The notes below the pieces were generated by a model that did not search any database, was not told the DNA's origin, and saw nothing but the letters and a program-made list of their open reading frames with translations. The translations under genes were made by a program, and so were the position numbers. Below are positions 27,194 to 37,087 of a DNA stretch of 64,000 nucleotides, one piece after another. Each line of letters opens with the position of its first letter. Within the stretch, counting starts at the first letter, position 1. The DNA is taken from NCBI RefSeq assembly GCF_008369125.1, contig NZ_VOAY01000001.1:992001-1056000 (forward strand). Direction: 5' to 3'. The DNA is from Allopusillimonas sp008369125 (GTDB lineage Bacteria > Pseudomonadota > Gammaproteobacteria > Burkholderiales > Burkholderiaceae_B).

Positions 27194-29776
27194 TTATCGG
27201 CTGATCAACCCCTTCACCCCCCCACTGACCAGCAGCGTTGTATCACCCAACATTCGTGTCATCTCAATACCGGGCCGTGCTGCGAGGTAGCGCGATCGCC
27301 ACTCCGGTGAAAATTTTTCCTTATAGGCTCGAAGGCCCTGAAAATTGTAGAAATGCTCGGCATGGCGATATATCAGTGCGCCAGCTCGTGACAGCATGGG
27401 TGCTGAAGCACGCCCGTCTAGCCCCGCCATAGGGGCCATCCCCATGTCGAATTCTGCATAACCTTGTTCGCGTCCCCACAGCATTAATGCAATAAACAGA
27501 TATTCCATTACGCCATTAGGGGCATCATCAACTTGACGCATCAAGTCAACAGAGATCTCGCTGTGATCAGATGCGGCCCACAGATTGGCGAACGCAATAA
27601 TGCGCCCTTCCAGACGCAAAATCGCAACGGGGAAGTGGCAAATATAATCAACATTGAAACGTCCCAGTGAAAAGCCCTTTTCGCGGGCATTCTTGCCACG
27701 CAGCCATTGGTCCGAAATACGCTTTAGCTCATCGGTAATTGCAAGAACGTCGGCCTTGGCCACAACCTCGAATACCAGCGGCAAACGCTGGCCTCGATTC
27801 CAGGTCTGACGTAACTTCGCTCTGCCAGGGCCTTGAAGATCGAATTGCGGTAACGACACATAGGCTTGCTCTCCAAGCTTTTGGAAGGCAAGTCCCACCT
27901 CGGCAAGCACTGGCATCGTATCTGGTGTGATCTGGTAAAAAGCGGGTCGTCCTGCGTGTTGATGGCAAATCTCCATGAAAGACCAGATCAGATCCTGCTG
28001 CTCTTCCTGCAGGCCGACGGGTTCTCCCATGGCGATCCAACTATGCCCCTGAACACCAAACATGATGAAGCTTCGTCCACTTGGGCTGAACAAAAACCGT
28101 TTATCGCCCAACAATGCCAGACAGGCCGAGGTACTGGCTCCTTCTGCATGTTGAATGACGTTTTCGACTTGGGGCAAATCGGTTTCTTCAGGCAACAAGA
28201 CGGACACCGGTGCGGGACGCAAGACGGTATACAGACACACGATAAGAAACGCGATAACCGCACCAACGCTGGCTCGAAGAAAGCGAGGTGCATCGCCATG
28301 AACCACAAACGACCACCAGAGGTCGTCTGCATACTCAACACGCTGGTAAGCAAAAAAGCCAAGCCATAAGCAGCCGGCCAGCGCGGCGGCACTCGCGAGC
28401 AGCCAACCGGGCGTCGGCGTGAGGGCGAACAAGCGAGCCTTGCGATTGAATGCGTGTCGACAAGGAAGTAGCGCGACAAGGGTAATGCCCAGCCCTAGCG
28501 CCTCTTCGAAATCAAACCCCTTGAGCAGCGAAAAAACAATACCTGCTGACAGAAAGCCACATGCCAGTAGCCATGCACCATCAAGCCTGCGACGCAATCC
28601 GTCTGCGATGAGTAGTAGCGCAACCCCCATTAAGCTACCAAGAAAGTGCGATACCTCGATAACCCCAAGAGGCACAATGTGGAGTAACCAGTCGGCCCGG
28701 GCTTTGATGACCGGCGTTACGCCCGAAATCAAGAGTATGAGGCCAGAGACAAAGACCAGTACAGCGAACAGCGAGGGTGCTAGAGGCAGCGTTCGGGCCA
28801 ACATCGTGCGGCTGGGACGCCCCAGCGTATGGGCAGCAATCAGCAAGCACGAAATGGCAAGAGGAACCAGGTAATAAATAACTCGGTAGGCCACCAGTGC
28901 GGCGACCGTAGCACCGGACGCATCAGAAGGCACAGCCAGGAGAATCGTGGCATCGAATACGCCAACTCCGCCGGGGACATGACTGATAATTCCAATGGTG
29001 TTGGCAACGACAAAAAGCCCCAAAAACCCCAACAGACCGAATCCGATCGAATCTGGCAGCAGTATATACAGCGTCAGTGCCGCGAAGCTGTTATCTACGA
29101 TGGATATAAGAATTTGCCCTGCTGCGATGGGCACGTGCGGAACGGAAACCTCATACTGGCGCCAGGTTAGCTTGCCAACCTTAAAGCTTGCGAGCGCCAG
29201 CCATGTCAGAGGCAGCAAGAGTACGATGGCCCCGAATATGGGCCCAAACCAACCCGGCATGCTGACTAATTCCATTAGGCGCTTGCCTTCGCCAATGGCG
29301 GCAACGCCCAGAATGGTCGACATACCCAGTGCCGTTGTTAGAGTCACAAACACGATGACCTTGGCAATATCGGCAACGCTCAGCCCCCAGCTGCCGTAGA
29401 GTTTGTAGCGAACAGCCCCACCACTGAGCATTCCGAACCCTACATTATGGGCCAGCGTGTACGAGGTGAATGAGGCCAGCGCGATGCGACGATACGTGAA
29501 CCGATGCCCGATCCAGGTAAGTGCAAGCCAGTCAAATAGCGTGAGCGCCAGATAACTGCTGGCCGTGGCGGCCACGGCCAGTGCGATGGTCTGCACTGGA
29601 ATCGCAGCAATCTGTCGCAAAATCTGGTGCACGTGAAAGTGTGCCAGTTCGCGATGGATGAACCATAGCGCAAAACCGAATACGACAAGGCCGATGAGCA
29701 TCGGCCACATGACGCGTAAGCGAGCCCATAATTCAGCCAGCAATGAATTTGGCTCTGTAATTGTTTTTGTTGGCAT
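27194..29776 (-). CDS. mprF: MprF-type aminoacyl-phosphatidylglycerol synthase/flippase
   Basis: Large membrane protein, about 860 residues, matching bifunctional MprF. The first 500 residues hold many membrane segments (flippase part, with SYTLAHNVGFGMLSGGAVRY and HVPGGVGVFDATIL as family landmarks). The last 330 residues are the soluble DUF2156 GNAT-like domain (SPSGRSFIMFGVQGHSWIAM, and VDLMRQVDDAPNGVMEYLFI near the end). MprF adds Lys or Ala to phosphatidylglycerol and lowers surface charge, giving resistance to cationic peptides. ATG at 29776 has AGGAAG; 29797 is a weaker alternative. Amino-acid specificity is not predicted. Confidence 0.9.
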   Translation of the reverse strand: MPTKTITEPNSLLAELWARLRVMWPMLIGLVVFGFALWFIHRELAHFHVHQILRQIAAIPVQTIALAVAATASSYLALTLFDWLALTWIGHRFTYRRIALASFTSYTLAHNVGFGMLSGGAVRYKLYGSWGLSVADIAKVIVFVTLTTALGMSTILGVAAIGEGKRLMELVSMPGWFGPIFGAIVLLLPLTWLALASFKVGKLTWRQYEVSVPHVPIAAGQILISIVDNSFAALTLYILLPDSIGFGLLGFLGLFVVANTIGIISHVPGGVGVFDATILLAVPSDASGATVAALVAYRVIYYLVPLAISCLLIAAHTLGRPSRTMLARTLPLAPSLFAVLVFVSGLILLISGVTPVIKARADWLLHIVPLGVIEVSHFLGSLMGVALLLIADGLRRRLDGAWLLACGFLSAGIVFSLLKGFDFEEALGLGITLVALLPCRHAFNRKARLFALTPTPGWLLASAAALAGCLWLGFFAYQRVEYADDLWWSFVVHGDAPRFLRASVGAVIAFLIVCLYTVLRPAPVSVLLPEETDLPQVENVIQHAEGASTSACLALLGDKRFLFSPSGRSFIMFGVQGHSWIAMGEPVGLQEEQQDLIWSFMEICHQHAGRPAFYQITPDTMPVLAEVGLAFQKLGEQAYVSLPQFDLQGPGRAKLRQTWNRGQRLPLVFEVVAKADVLAITDELKRISDQWLRGKNAREKGFSLGRFNVDYICHFPVAILRLEGRIIAFANLWAASDHSEISVDLMRQVDDAPNGVMEYLFIALMLWGREQGYAEFDMGMAPMAGLDGRASAPMLSRAGALIYRHAEHFYNFQGLRAYKEKFSPEWRSRYLAARPGIEMTRMLGDTTLLVSGGVKGLISR

Positions 29777-30015
29777 TCGCTTCCTGCTTATTGGCAACCA
29801 TTAATACAGCGCGAAGCTTTATATGCAATGCGATTTACGGGCAACCATCATGGCGTGGTTGCTCCCTTAGTTGTGCCGTGTATATGGCAGTAAGCATAGG
29901 CGGTCGCAGGCGGCTTCAACATATTGAGGATGATACCAATCATAGGCGCCCGCTGCCGCCTCCGTTGCCAGTTTAGATGCCCCAAGCCGCAGCGTATTGA
30001 TGCAACGGCCAGAGT

Positions 30016-31341
30016 TTATTTCATAAAGTTAACCAAAGCGCTCGACAGTTCAGGCACCGCTGCCACAATGGCTAAGCCTATGACACTCGTGATCAAGAAC
30101 GGAATCGCCCCAAGGGCGATCCGTTCCAGCGGCATTCGAGTGATATTGGCCGCCACATACAGATTGATCCCCACAGGCGGTGTAAACAGCCCTATCGCCA
30201 GATTGATCATGACCACCACACCGAACCACACCAGATCCCAGTGCAACTCACGCGCTACCGGCAGAAAAATCGGGAGCGTGATGTACATAATCGTGACGGC
30301 GTCCATAAACATGCCCGCAATCAGCAGCACCGCCATGATCACTAGCAGGATCACGGCTTCGTTACCGCTAAAGCTTAACAAAGCACCTGACGCCCGGCCG
30401 ATCAGGTCATCCACCGTGATTACCCAGCCAAAGAGACTGGCGTAGGCAACCACCAGCATGACCACTGCCGATGAAGCGGCTGCATCCACCAGGGTTTTGT
30501 ACAGGTTTTTGAAGTTAAGGGTGCGGTAGATGAAGACCCCCACCAGCAACGCATAAACGGTAGCAACGATAGCGGCTTCAGTTGCCGTGAAGACACCGGA
30601 GTAAATACCGCCCAATATGACAACCGGCATCATCAATCCCCAGAATGCGGAGACAAAAGATTTCCACAGACGAGGAAAATAGCGCAGGGTGGTGTCTGGT
30701 GTTGGCGAGAGCGCCTCGAGGCTGGGCGAAGACGTAGGCTGGTTCGCGTAGCGGCTGGCGAAAGGTAATGTGAGCAGCATCAGTGCACCAAGCACCAGGC
30801 CTGGCACAACGGCGGCAATAAACAGTTCAGAAATAGAGGTTTCGGCGATAACCCCATATATCACCAAACCGATGGACGGCGGGATGACGATGGATAGTGC
30901 TGCCCCCGTGCATACCAGGCCAGCGGCAAAGTGCGGAGAGTAGCCGTCTTCTTCCATGCCTTTGATGATGAGTGGCCCGATCGCCGCCACAGAGGCTGGG
31001 CCCGAACCGCTTACGGCGCCCCAGAACAGACACACTACAGTACCCACGACCCCCATACCACCCGGCAGGCCACCTACCAGGATGCGAAAGAAACGGATCA
31101 TGCGTTCTGCGATACCTACCGAACCCATCAGAATGCCGGCGAGAATAAAAAACGGAATCGCCAGCAATGAAAACTTTACGATGCCGCTGGATATCAGATC
31201 GCCCACCAGATCCAGGCCAAAGCCCATGGCCCACATGGCGTAGAGCGCAGACAGCCCCAACGCAAAGGCCACAGGCAGGCGAATGAACATCAGTACAAAA
31301 AACAGGAGCACCATCTGGGTGCCAGCGCTCATATCAAACAT
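30016..31341 (-). CDS. dctM: TRAP transporter large permease (DctM family), second system
   Basis: Channel subunit, 441 residues with around a dozen hydrophobic segments. DctM landmarks include FWGAVSGSGPASVAAIGPLI, ALSIVIPPSIGLVIYG and GLFTPPVGINLYV. It overlaps the small permease gene by 8 bp. With the DctQ and DctP genes to its right it forms a complete leftward TRAP operon next to an IclR regulator and a thiolase/ligase pair, which suggests import of a carboxylate that is then activated to its CoA ester. Confidence 0.92.
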   Translation of the reverse strand: MFDMSAGTQMVLLFFVLMFIRLPVAFALGLSALYAMWAMGFGLDLVGDLISSGIVKFSLLAIPFFILAGILMGSVGIAERMIRFFRILVGGLPGGMGVVGTVVCLFWGAVSGSGPASVAAIGPLIIKGMEEDGYSPHFAAGLVCTGAALSIVIPPSIGLVIYGVIAETSISELFIAAVVPGLVLGALMLLTLPFASRYANQPTSSPSLEALSPTPDTTLRYFPRLWKSFVSAFWGLMMPVVILGGIYSGVFTATEAAIVATVYALLVGVFIYRTLNFKNLYKTLVDAAASSAVVMLVVAYASLFGWVITVDDLIGRASGALLSFSGNEAVILLVIMAVLLIAGMFMDAVTIMYITLPIFLPVARELHWDLVWFGVVVMINLAIGLFTPPVGINLYVAANITRMPLERIALGAIPFLITSVIGLAIVAAVPELSSALVNFMK

Positions 31342-31822
31342 AGTGCTCGCCCTCTTTGCGATTGGCGCTGTGATAGAACTCGATGGCGTACTGTATGTAG
31401 CGGATCAGCACGATGGCAAAGGCAAACGGCAATGCCACGGTGTAGTACCAGGCGGGTACGCTCAAGGCATAAGACTTCAGCCCCGAAGACACCTGATTCA
31501 TGAGCAGTTGCCAGAAAAACCAGGCAGACAGAGCCAGTAGAAAGGCCGCCAGCAGGGTCGACACAATCAGGATCAGCTTGCGCACAGGACGCGGCGCCAG
31601 GTCATAAAGCAGCGTCACGGCCAGATGGTCACCACTGCGTGCTGCAATCGCGGCCCCCAGAATGGTGAGCAAAAGAAAACCGTGAGTCAGTAGCTCTTCG
31701 GTCGACGCCAATGAATAATTAGTCAGGTAGCGGACCATTACGTTGACGAAACCCAGCAGGGTCATCGCCATGAACAAGATCGCACAGAGGATCTTTTCCG
31801 CGTTCTGTAGAAAATAGGCCAT
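31334..31822 (-). CDS. dctQ: TRAP transporter small permease (DctQ family), second system
   Basis: Small membrane subunit, 162 residues with four hydrophobic segments. The family pattern VNVMVRYLTNYSLASTEELL is followed by LTILGAAIAARSGDHLAVTL. Its end overlaps the large permease start by 8 bp, so the two are translationally linked. A stem-loop and about 90 bp separate it from the receptor gene upstream. Confidence 0.88.
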   Translation of the reverse strand: MAYFLQNAEKILCAILFMAMTLLGFVNVMVRYLTNYSLASTEELLTHGFLLLTILGAAIAARSGDHLAVTLLYDLAPRPVRKLILIVSTLLAAFLLALSAWFFWQLLMNQVSSGLKSYALSVPAWYYTVALPFAFAIVLIRYIQYAIEFYHSANRKEGEHYV

Positions 31823-31916
31823 GGGACGGGATTTCCGGGCTGTGAGCTAGGCGGGGGGTGCCGGAAGCATCCCCGGCGATACCGGCGAGACCAGCCCGCC
31901 GGACAGGAGTGCAAAA

Positions 31917-31955
31917 CCTTTGTGCGGCGTCATGGATGAGACCACCGCACAAAGG
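31917..31955 (-). terminator. intercistronic stem-loop after the second dctP
   Basis: Arms cctttgtgcgg (31917-31927) and ccgcacaaagg (31945-31955) pair perfectly over 11 bp around a 17-nt loop. It starts 14 nt after the receptor stop codon on the transcribed side. Same position as the loops after the other receptor genes. Confidence 0.65.
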
Positions 31956-31968
31956 CTGCTGGCAAAAA

Positions 31969-32973
31969 CTACTGGGCTTTCTTGATGGCGTCCTGAAAGC
32001 TCTTAACCAGATCTGGGCCGACCTTTTTCGCCCACGTATCGAAGGCTGGCTTGGTCGCCTCGCGGAAGGCCATCAGTTCGTCGGCGTTGGGCTCGTAGAC
32101 TTCCATGCCCTTGTCGCGCAAGAACTGCACACCCTTGGCGGTGTCGTCACGTGTCAGCTGCTTTTGGAAGCTCATGGCTTCGACAGCGGCGGCGCGCACC
32201 TTGGCCTGGGTATCGGCGTCCCAGGAGCTCCACAGTTTGTTGCTTACGCCCACGAAGACGGGATCATACGAATAGTGCCAGGTGGTCAGGTATTTTTGCA
32301 CTTCGTAGACGCGCTGCGGAATGATTACCGCGCCTATGGGGTTCTCCTGGCCATCCACCACGCCTTGTTGCAGGGCGGAGAACGTTTCGGTCCATTGCAT
32401 CTGCTGCGGATTGGCGCCCAAGGCGTTCATGACGTCGATGTACATGGGGCCAGCCACGCGCATCTTCAGGCCCTTCATGTCTGCAGGCGTCTTGATCGGA
32501 CGAACATTGTTGGTAACCTCGCGAAAGCCATTCTCACCCCAGGCCAGCATGACAATGTCTTTTTTGGCCAAGATCTCGGCCATCTTGTCGCTGGTGGCAC
32601 CGGTGGTGGTTGCGTCGACGTCTTTGTAGTCGGCATACAGGTAGGGCAGCGAGAACACCGCCATTTCCGGCACCAGTGGCGTGACGTTAATGGCCGATGT
32701 AATCAGAAAGTCTAACGCGCCCTGGCTCACCATGGTGGCCTGCTTCATCTGATCGCCACCCGACAGGGTTGCATTCGGAAAGATGCGGATATCTATTTTG
32801 CCATCGGTTTTTGCCTTCAGCAGTTCGTTGAATTTTTCGGCGCCCTTGTGCCAGGTAGTGGTGTCGCTGGTGTTGTGCGACAGGCGGTAGGTAGTGGCTG
32901 AAGCGGCTCCTGGCAGTGCAAACGCCGTCACCAAGGCTGCCACCAACACGGTTCCCAATTTCGTTACTTTCAT
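31969..32973 (-). CDS. dctP: TRAP transporter substrate-binding protein (DctP family), second system
   Basis: Periplasmic receptor, about 334 residues. The ATG at 32973 has GGAGGG eight bases upstream and opens a clean signal peptide (MKVTKLGTVLVAALVTAFAL) ending near ASAT; an upstream extension is not signal-like. The mature amino end is TYRLSHNTSDTTTW. The DctP Arg region is MKGLKMRVAGPMYIDV, and WTETFSALQQGVVDGQENPI is the family landmark. First gene of the leftward operon. Confidence 0.9.
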   Translation of the reverse strand: MKVTKLGTVLVAALVTAFALPGAASATTYRLSHNTSDTTTWHKGAEKFNELLKAKTDGKIDIRIFPNATLSGGDQMKQATMVSQGALDFLITSAINVTPLVPEMAVFSLPYLYADYKDVDATTTGATSDKMAEILAKKDIVMLAWGENGFREVTNNVRPIKTPADMKGLKMRVAGPMYIDVMNALGANPQQMQWTETFSALQQGVVDGQENPIGAVIIPQRVYEVQKYLTTWHYSYDPVFVGVSNKLWSSWDADTQAKVRAAAVEAMSFQKQLTRDDTAKGVQFLRDKGMEVYEPNADELMAFREATKPAFDTWAKKVGPDLVKSFQDAIKKAQ

Positions 32974-33303
32974 ATTCAGACCCTCCGGGTAGTCTCCAAA
33001 AATCGATTGTTCTAAATTTTGATACCGATGCCGGCGCGTGGGGCACCCAAAAAGGATGATGGACGACTTGCGGGATGCACCGAATCTGGTGTGGTCGATC
33101 AGATGGAACCCAAGCAGCACCGGGAAGATTGGACAGAACCCGGGCAGTACAGCCGTCACTCGCCAACCCTGTTGATTGTATATTTAAATTTTATATAGTG
33201 AGACATAATTAATACTAGGGTTTGCGCTAATATATTGACTTTAATAGGGATTAACCTAAAATCAAAGAATATTTAACGCCTGAATTCATTACTGTTTCAT
33301 ACT
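32974..33303. other. divergent promoter region between TRAP operon and IclR gene
   Basis: About 330 bp, very AT-rich from 33175 to 33300, holding the promoters of the leftward TRAP operon and the rightward iclR-thiolase-ligase genes. A likely binding site for the adjacent IclR regulator, but no clear palindrome was found by eye. Confidence 0.5.
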
Positions 33304-34134
33304 ATGGAACTACCTTCCGCTGCTTTACAGGCGACACGCCCCAGTGGGTCGCAGGCTATCCAACGTGCCATTCTGGTGCTGCGCAGCATCGCCCGCAGCC
33401 ATGAAAACGGCATCGGCCTGTCTGTACTTTGCCAACATACCAAGCTCAACAAGTCCACTGTACACCGCATCACCGCCACCCTAATCAGCGAAGGTCTGGT
33501 CGAACAACACGAACAGACGCGCCGCTATTACCTGGGCACCGAATGCTACACCTTGGGTCTGATCGCAGCCGACCGCTTTCGGCTGCGCAATGTAGTAGAC
33601 GAACCTGTGCGCCGCCTGGCACGTGAAACCGGTGATGCGGCGTTTTTTTCCGTGCGTCAGGGCACCCATGCGCTGTGTCTGCTGCGCGAAGATGGCAACT
33701 ACCCGCTTAAGTCTCATGTGCTGCATGCCGGCGATCGCCACCCCCTGGGCGTGGGCGGAGGCAGCCTCGCCATGCTCTCTGCCATGGACGACAAATGGGT
33801 CAACGACTACCTTGATCGCAGTATCGAAGATATCGGTAGTCTCTATCCGGTCTACACCCGTGACGTGCTCGAATCGGTGGTTCAAGAGTCGCGCTCGCGG
33901 GGGTACGCCGTTAACCGAGGTTTGGTGCTTAAAGGCTCCTGGGGGGTAGGCGTAGCCATACGAGACCCAGATGGGCAAGTTATGGGTGCGTACAGCATCG
34001 CCACGGTCGAAAGCCGTATGTCGGCCGAGCGCGAAGCTGTGCTGTATCGCTTGCTGCGAACCGAAACAAACGCGCTAGAAAAATACCTGCAAGACTCCCA
34101 CAAAAACGTTAAACACACTGATTTTTCTTCATAG
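33304..34134 (+). CDS. IclR-family transcriptional regulator
   Basis: DNA-binding regulator, 276 residues. The N-terminal winged helix-turn-helix includes LSVLCQHTKLNKSTVHRITA, and the effector half has GDAAFFSVRQGTHALCL and SRGYAVNRGLVLKGSWGVGV. IclR proteins control aromatic, acid or sugar catabolism with small-molecule ligands. It sits between the divergent TRAP operon and a thiolase gene 10 bp downstream, so it likely regulates both. No strong ribosome-binding site precedes the ATG. Confidence 0.9.
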   Translation: MELPSAALQATRPSGSQAIQRAILVLRSIARSHENGIGLSVLCQHTKLNKSTVHRITATLISEGLVEQHEQTRRYYLGTECYTLGLIAADRFRLRNVVDEPVRRLARETGDAAFFSVRQGTHALCLLREDGNYPLKSHVLHAGDRHPLGVGGGSLAMLSAMDDKWVNDYLDRSIEDIGSLYPVYTRDVLESVVQESRSRGYAVNRGLVLKGSWGVGVAIRDPDGQVMGAYSIATVESRMSAEREAVLYRLLRTETNALEKYLQDSHKNVKHTDFSS

Positions 34135-34144
34135 GGTGAAAGAC

Positions 34145-35314
34145 ATGGCAAAAGCACTGATTGCGGGATGGTCGCACATCCCTTTTGGCAAACTCCCCGA
34201 TCCAGACACTGAAAGCCTAATGGCCCGCGTGTCGGGTGCAGCCCTGGAGCACGCCGGTATCACCGGCAAGGACGTCGACGCTATTTACGTCGGGGTCATG
34301 AACAACGGCTTCCAGAAACAAGATTTTCAGGGTGCTCTGGTCGCCCTCTCCGACCCAGATCTGGCCTACGTGCCGGCCACTCGCCTGGAAAACGCCTGCG
34401 CAACCGGCACAGCGGCCCTTTATGCGGCCATGGACTTTATCGAGTCTGGGCGCGGGCGCATTGCACTGGTGATAGGCGCCGAAAAAATGACGGCAAAATC
34501 CACACCTGAAATTGGTGACCTGTTGCTTAATGCCAGCTACCGCAAAGAAGAGGCTGACATCGAAGGCGGCTTCGCCGGCGTGTTTGGCCAGATTGCGGCG
34601 CAATACTTTGACCGTTATGGTGATCGCAGTCATGAGCTTGCCATGATCGCAGCAAAAAACCACCATAACGGAGTCTCCAACCCCTACGCTCAAATCCGCA
34701 AAGACCTGGGTGTAGAGTTTTGCAATACGATTTCCGACAAAAACCCCTATGTGGCTGCACCACTGCGGCGCACTGACTGCTCGCTGGTGTCTGATGGCGC
34801 TGCGGCTATTGTGGTGGTAGAAGAATCGTTGGCCGCCCAGTTTCCGCGCGCCATCCGTTTTCGCGCACGTCAGCACGTTAACGACCTGCTCCCCTTAAGC
34901 CGACGCGACCCTCTGGCCTTCGAAGGTGCCGCACGCGCCTGGCGCCAGGCCTTGCAACAGGCCGGCCTCACACTTAATGACCTTAGCCTGATCGAAACCC
35001 ACGACTGCTTTACGATTGCCGAAATGCTTGAGTACGAGGCCATGGGCCTGGCTGCACGCGGCGAAGGCTATAAAGTCGTACGCGAGGGCATTACCCAAAA
35101 AGACGGCAAGTTACCCGTTAACCCATCTGGCGGGCTTAAATCCAAGGGCCACCCCATTGGTGCCACGGGTGTCTCCATGCACGCCATGGCCTGCATGCAG
35201 CTGACTGAAACCGCCGGTGATATGCAGATTGCCAACGCCCGCCTGGCCGGGGTGTTTAACATGGGTGGTACTGCGGTGGCCAACTACGTCAGCATTATGG
35301 AGCGCGTCAAATGA
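34145..35314 (+). CDS. thiolase-family acetyltransferase (SCP-x/acetyl-CoA acetyltransferase-like)
   Basis: Cytoplasmic thiolase superfamily enzyme, about 389 residues. The nucleophile Cys is C85 in ENACATGTAALYAAMD, and the His lies in SKGHPIGATGVSMH. The usual C-terminal Cys-Gly pair is replaced by NMGGTAVAN, as in the SCP-x-like subgroup. An alternative GTG start at 34136 adds three residues. It is followed, with overlap, by an acyl-CoA ligase. The pair would activate and cleave or extend an acid taken up by the neighbouring TRAP system. Confidence 0.85.
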   Translation: MAKALIAGWSHIPFGKLPDPDTESLMARVSGAALEHAGITGKDVDAIYVGVMNNGFQKQDFQGALVALSDPDLAYVPATRLENACATGTAALYAAMDFIESGRGRIALVIGAEKMTAKSTPEIGDLLLNASYRKEEADIEGGFAGVFGQIAAQYFDRYGDRSHELAMIAAKNHHNGVSNPYAQIRKDLGVEFCNTISDKNPYVAAPLRRTDCSLVSDGAAAIVVVEESLAAQFPRAIRFRARQHVNDLLPLSRRDPLAFEGAARAWRQALQQAGLTLNDLSLIETHDCFTIAEMLEYEAMGLAARGEGYKVVREGITQKDGKLPVNPSGGLKSKGHPIGATGVSMHAMACMQLTETAGDMQIANARLAGVFNMGGTAVANYVSIMERVK

Positions 35315-36951
35315 GCCACGCCTCGCTCGCTGCGGGCACTACACAAACAGCGCCACAGGGCGGCCTGTTGCCGGTTTCCCGGCGCGTAATGAACCTCGCC
35401 ACCTTCTTGAGCCAGATTGCTGCGCGCCTGCCCAATGAGCCAGCCCTCATCATTGACGAGCACATCACAACCTGGGGCGCACTTGAGCAGCGTGTACAGG
35501 CGCTGGCCTCAGTATTCACGCAGGCCGGCCTGGTTAAGGGCGACCGCATTCTCACCCATTCTCCCAACAATCGCGAACTCATCGAGGTCATGCTGGCCTC
35601 TTTTCGTATCGGTGCGGTGTGGGTGCCTACCAATTTTCGTATCACGCCTGACGATGTAGACTATCTCGCGCGCAGTTCAGGGGCGTCGGCCTTTATCTGC
35701 CATAGTGACTTCCCCGGCCACGCCGCTCTGGCCGGTAAGCTGGACGGCCTGAAACTGGTAGCAGGCATTGGCCAGACTGCCGGAGATAGCGGCGTCGAGG
35801 CACTAATAGACGAAGCGCTGCAACACGCAACCGTGCACCAGGCTGAACGCGTCGACTACGACGACCCCTGCTGGTTCTTCTTTACCTCTGGCACCACCGG
35901 TAAGTCTAAAGCCTCGGTGCTCACGCATGGCCAGATGGCCTTTGTGCTCACTAACCATTTGTGCGACCTCATGCCGGGCACCACCCATCATGACCGCAGC
36001 CTGGTGGTTGCCCCGCTTACGCATGGGGCTGGCGTACATTACCTGGCACAGCTTGTTCGCGGTGCGGCAACCGTGTTTTCCACCAGCCCCAAATTTTCAG
36101 CCGAGGCAGCCTGGGCTGCAATCGAACGCTGGGGCGTCACCAATTTTTTCACAGTACCCACCATACTTAAATTGATGGTCGAGCACGAAAGCGTCGACCG
36201 CTACCGGCATAACTCGCTGCGTTACATCATCTATGCCGGTGCGCCCATGTACCGCGCCGACCAGAAAACCGCATTGCAAAAACTGGGCTCGGTGCTGGTG
36301 CAATACTTTGGCCTGGGTGAAGTCACCGGGAATATTTCAGTCTTGCCGCCCGAAGACCACTCGCCCGATGACGAGGCCATGCCGCACCTGGGGTCTTGTG
36401 GCTACGCGCGTACTGGTATGGAAATTAGCATCCAGGACGACGACGGCAAGTTACTGCCAGCAAATGAAAACGGCGAAATCTGTATTTGCGGCCCGGCCGT
36501 GTTCGCCGGGTACTACAACAACCCTGAAGCCAATCAAAAAGCCTTTCGCGATGGTTGGTTCCGTACCGGCGACATGGGCTACCAAGATGCCAAGGGCTAT
36601 CTTTACATTACCGGCCGGGCCTCTGATATGTATATATCTGGGGGCTCCAACATCTACCCGCGCGAGATCGAAGAGAAAATTCTCGTGGCCGGCCTGTTGC
36701 ACGAGGTCTGCATTCTTGGGGTGCCTGACCCCACCTGGGGTGAGATTGGCGTGATGGTGGGTGTGCTAAAGGAAGGCGCCAGCTGGGATCCCAAAGTTTT
36801 TCAGGCCTGGCTCGATGCCAACATTGCCCGCTACAAGCACCCCCGCCATTTCGTGATCTGGCCTGAGCTGCCCAAATCGGGCTACGGCAAAATCACCAAA
36901 AAAATCATCTACCAAGAATTGCTCGACCGCGAGGCCCTGCCTCAACCCTGA
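35311..36951 (+). CDS. acyl-CoA synthetase (AMP-binding family)
   Basis: Cytoplasmic ligase, 546 residues, joining a carboxylic acid to CoA with ATP. The phosphate loop is FFTSGTTGKSKASVLTH; later motifs are YFGLGEVTGN, GWFRTGDMGYQD and the terminal Lys segment SGYGKITKKI. The start overlaps the thiolase stop by 4 bp. The class matches medium/short-chain or aryl acid ligases; the chain is not predicted. Probably cotranscribed with iclR and the thiolase gene. Confidence 0.9.
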   Translation: MSHASLAAGTTQTAPQGGLLPVSRRVMNLATFLSQIAARLPNEPALIIDEHITTWGALEQRVQALASVFTQAGLVKGDRILTHSPNNRELIEVMLASFRIGAVWVPTNFRITPDDVDYLARSSGASAFICHSDFPGHAALAGKLDGLKLVAGIGQTAGDSGVEALIDEALQHATVHQAERVDYDDPCWFFFTSGTTGKSKASVLTHGQMAFVLTNHLCDLMPGTTHHDRSLVVAPLTHGAGVHYLAQLVRGAATVFSTSPKFSAEAAWAAIERWGVTNFFTVPTILKLMVEHESVDRYRHNSLRYIIYAGAPMYRADQKTALQKLGSVLVQYFGLGEVTGNISVLPPEDHSPDDEAMPHLGSCGYARTGMEISIQDDDGKLLPANENGEICICGPAVFAGYYNNPEANQKAFRDGWFRTGDMGYQDAKGYLYITGRASDMYISGGSNIYPREIEEKILVAGLLHEVCILGVPDPTWGEIGVMVGVLKEGASWDPKVFQAWLDANIARYKHPRHFVIWPELPKSGYGKITKKIIYQELLDREALPQP

Positions 36952-36981
36952 GCCGCCCGCCACCTACAAGGACTCGTGCTT

Positions 36982-37056
36982 ATGAATTAAGACCACTCCG
37001 CTGAAAAAGGCGTCGTCATTGTTACTGACGGCGCTTCGGGCATCGGGCTTGCGCTG
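36982..37056 (+). pseudogene. truncated short-chain dehydrogenase remnant
   Basis: AAGGA followed nine bases later by ATG starts a peptide that meets a TAA at codon 3, yet the same frame continues as GVVIVTDGASGIGLALPGS, an SDR cofactor-loop motif (normally TGGASGIGLA; here D replaces the first G). After about 25 codons the similarity ends at the convergent AEC gene. It was probably the last gene of the iclR operon. Confidence 0.7.
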
Positions 37057-37087
37057 CCAGGCTCCCGATCCCTGGTAAAACACTACC

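Noticed and set aside
33160..33303. Possible IclR operator palindrome
   Set aside because: AT-rich, with several weak inverted repeats, none clearly better than chance.
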